64,000 bases of DNA, from NCBI GenBank assembly GCA_019637435.1, contig JAHBVO010000001.1:1488001-1552000 (forward strand). Direction: 5' to 3'. The notes under the pieces are model-generated. The model saw only the letters and a list, made by a program, of their open reading frames with translations, was not told the origin of the DNA and made no database searches. A program made the translations under genes and the position numbers. The stretch comes from Candidatus Obscuribacterales bacterium (GTDB lineage Bacteria > Cyanobacteriota > Vampirovibrionia > Obscuribacterales > Obscuribacteraceae). The first letter of the stretch is position 1. Each line of letters starts with the position of its first letter. Below are positions 63,490 to 64,000 of this stretch, one piece after another.

Positions 63490-64000
63490 TTGCTGTTCTC
63501 CCAGGGCCATTTGAAGCCCTGAGGCTTTGGCTTTGTGGGCTGGTATACGAGCTTGGTGTTCCACGGAATTTTATGCAGTCCATTTGGATCCACAGTTAGC
63601 AAATGTTGCACTCGAATCGTGCGTCCTGGATCATCATCGTAAATTTGCGGATTCCAGAATCTTCTTCCCACAAAGTAAGATTCGACATAGTCGTCCCAGC
63701 TTTTGTAGAGTTTTTGAATTCGAACCGCTGCCGGTAGCATAATAGCGAAAGCCTCTTCTTCTGTTAAATAGCCCGCAGTGTAGCCCCAGCGGCAACTCGA
63801 TATTACTCGCCCTAACTCGTAAGCCAATATCCCGCGATCTCCAAATTTGTCGCCATACTTTTGGATGAGTTGAACTTCAGATGAACTTTTCTTTTGCCCT
63901 TTAAAATATGCCGGATTTTTTTTGTAAGCTTCTCGCATTGCAATCCACGATGGATTGCACATCTGGCCGTTAGTGCACTTGATCGCGGCGGCCTTCAGCT
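63486..64000 (-). CDS. DUF1266-domain protein, 5' end beyond the window
   Basis: The frame remains open to the last base of the window, so the true start lies beyond it; an ATG at 63962 is in frame. Residues [59 protein letters not shown] are the DUF1266 signature. Family members are often associated with polymorphic-toxin or unknown stress roles, but nothing here supports either. The basic Pro-rich end ([15 protein letters not shown]) is unusual. Confidence 0.8.
   Translation of the reverse strand, partial: LKAAAIKCTNGQMCNPSWIAMREAYKKNPAYFKGQKKSSSEVQLIQKYGDKFGDRGILAYELGRVISSCRWGYTAGYLTEEEAFAIMLPAAVRIQKLYKSWDDYVESYFVGRRFWNPQIYDDDPGRTIRVQHLLTVDPNGLHKIPWNTKLVYQPTKPKPQGFKWPWENSN

Overview
The window is a gene-dense chromosomal segment with roughly balanced base composition by eye. 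It has short intergenic gaps, good Shine-Dalgarno sites and regular use of GTG and TTG starts. I see no tRNA, rRNA, CRISPR array, insertion sequence, integrase or phage gene. The gene content (many exported TPR proteins, FecR-like and CHASE2 signalling proteins, a Roadblock protein, an LRR Ser/Thr kinase, a caspase-like protease, a TonB-C protein, several universal stress proteins) suggests a large-genome environmental Gram-negative-type bacterium. My best guess is the Cyanobacteria/Melainabacteria (Vampirovibrionia, Obscuribacterales) branch. That placement is inferred from gene style only.

Layout. 1-13.5 kb: the end of an AlkD-type DNA glycosylase, exported proteins of unknown function, an MprF-like DUF2156 membrane protein, a giant TPR-matrixin metalloprotease, a degenerate DnaQ-fold protein, a zinc-finger/Roadblock fusion and an LRV repeat protein. 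Two exported proteins (3159-3941 and 9635-10420) are paralogues of an unnamed family. 13.8-19.4 kb: a tight same-strand cluster of FecR-like exported protein, CHASE2 histidine kinase, response regulator and a second TPR-matrixin protease. It looks like a sensing-to-proteolysis unit. 19.4-33.8 kb: a PEP-utilising/rifampicin-phosphotransferase-like enzyme, an alpha/beta hydrolase lacking its serine, a secreted nuclease, the queC-queE-queF queuosine-precursor operon with a bpt-like leucyltransferase just upstream, an LRR receptor-like kinase, an intact alpha/beta hydrolase and a GH1 beta-glucosidase.

34.6-39.4 kb: a stress island of three clear universal stress proteins, one divergent one, an OmpR-type response regulator with its histidine kinase, and a small zinc ribbon. 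39.8-44.7 kb: an exported subtilisin, an ATP/ADP-translocase-like carrier and an MscS channel. 45.4-50.1 kb: the most interesting metabolic group. A GCS2-type carboxylate-amine ligase, a permuted ATP-grasp-like protein, a second ATP-grasp and an esterase lie on one strand, a gene set that suggests synthesis of a small peptide-like or amide product. Hairpins with terminator character separate some members. 50.1-64 kb: a TPR-caspase protein, a lipase-like pseudoenzyme with Ala for Ser, a TonB-C protein, an exported TldD/TldE-type protease pair, a pseudopilin-like lipoprotein, several small membrane proteins, a membrane/DUF2071 fusion, RidA and a DUF1266 protein running off the end.

Two small membrane proteins (54 and 47 codons), a triplicated 16-bp repeat and several hairpins were found by reading the intergenic DNA directly. 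All family assignments rest on motif recognition by eye; no searches were run.
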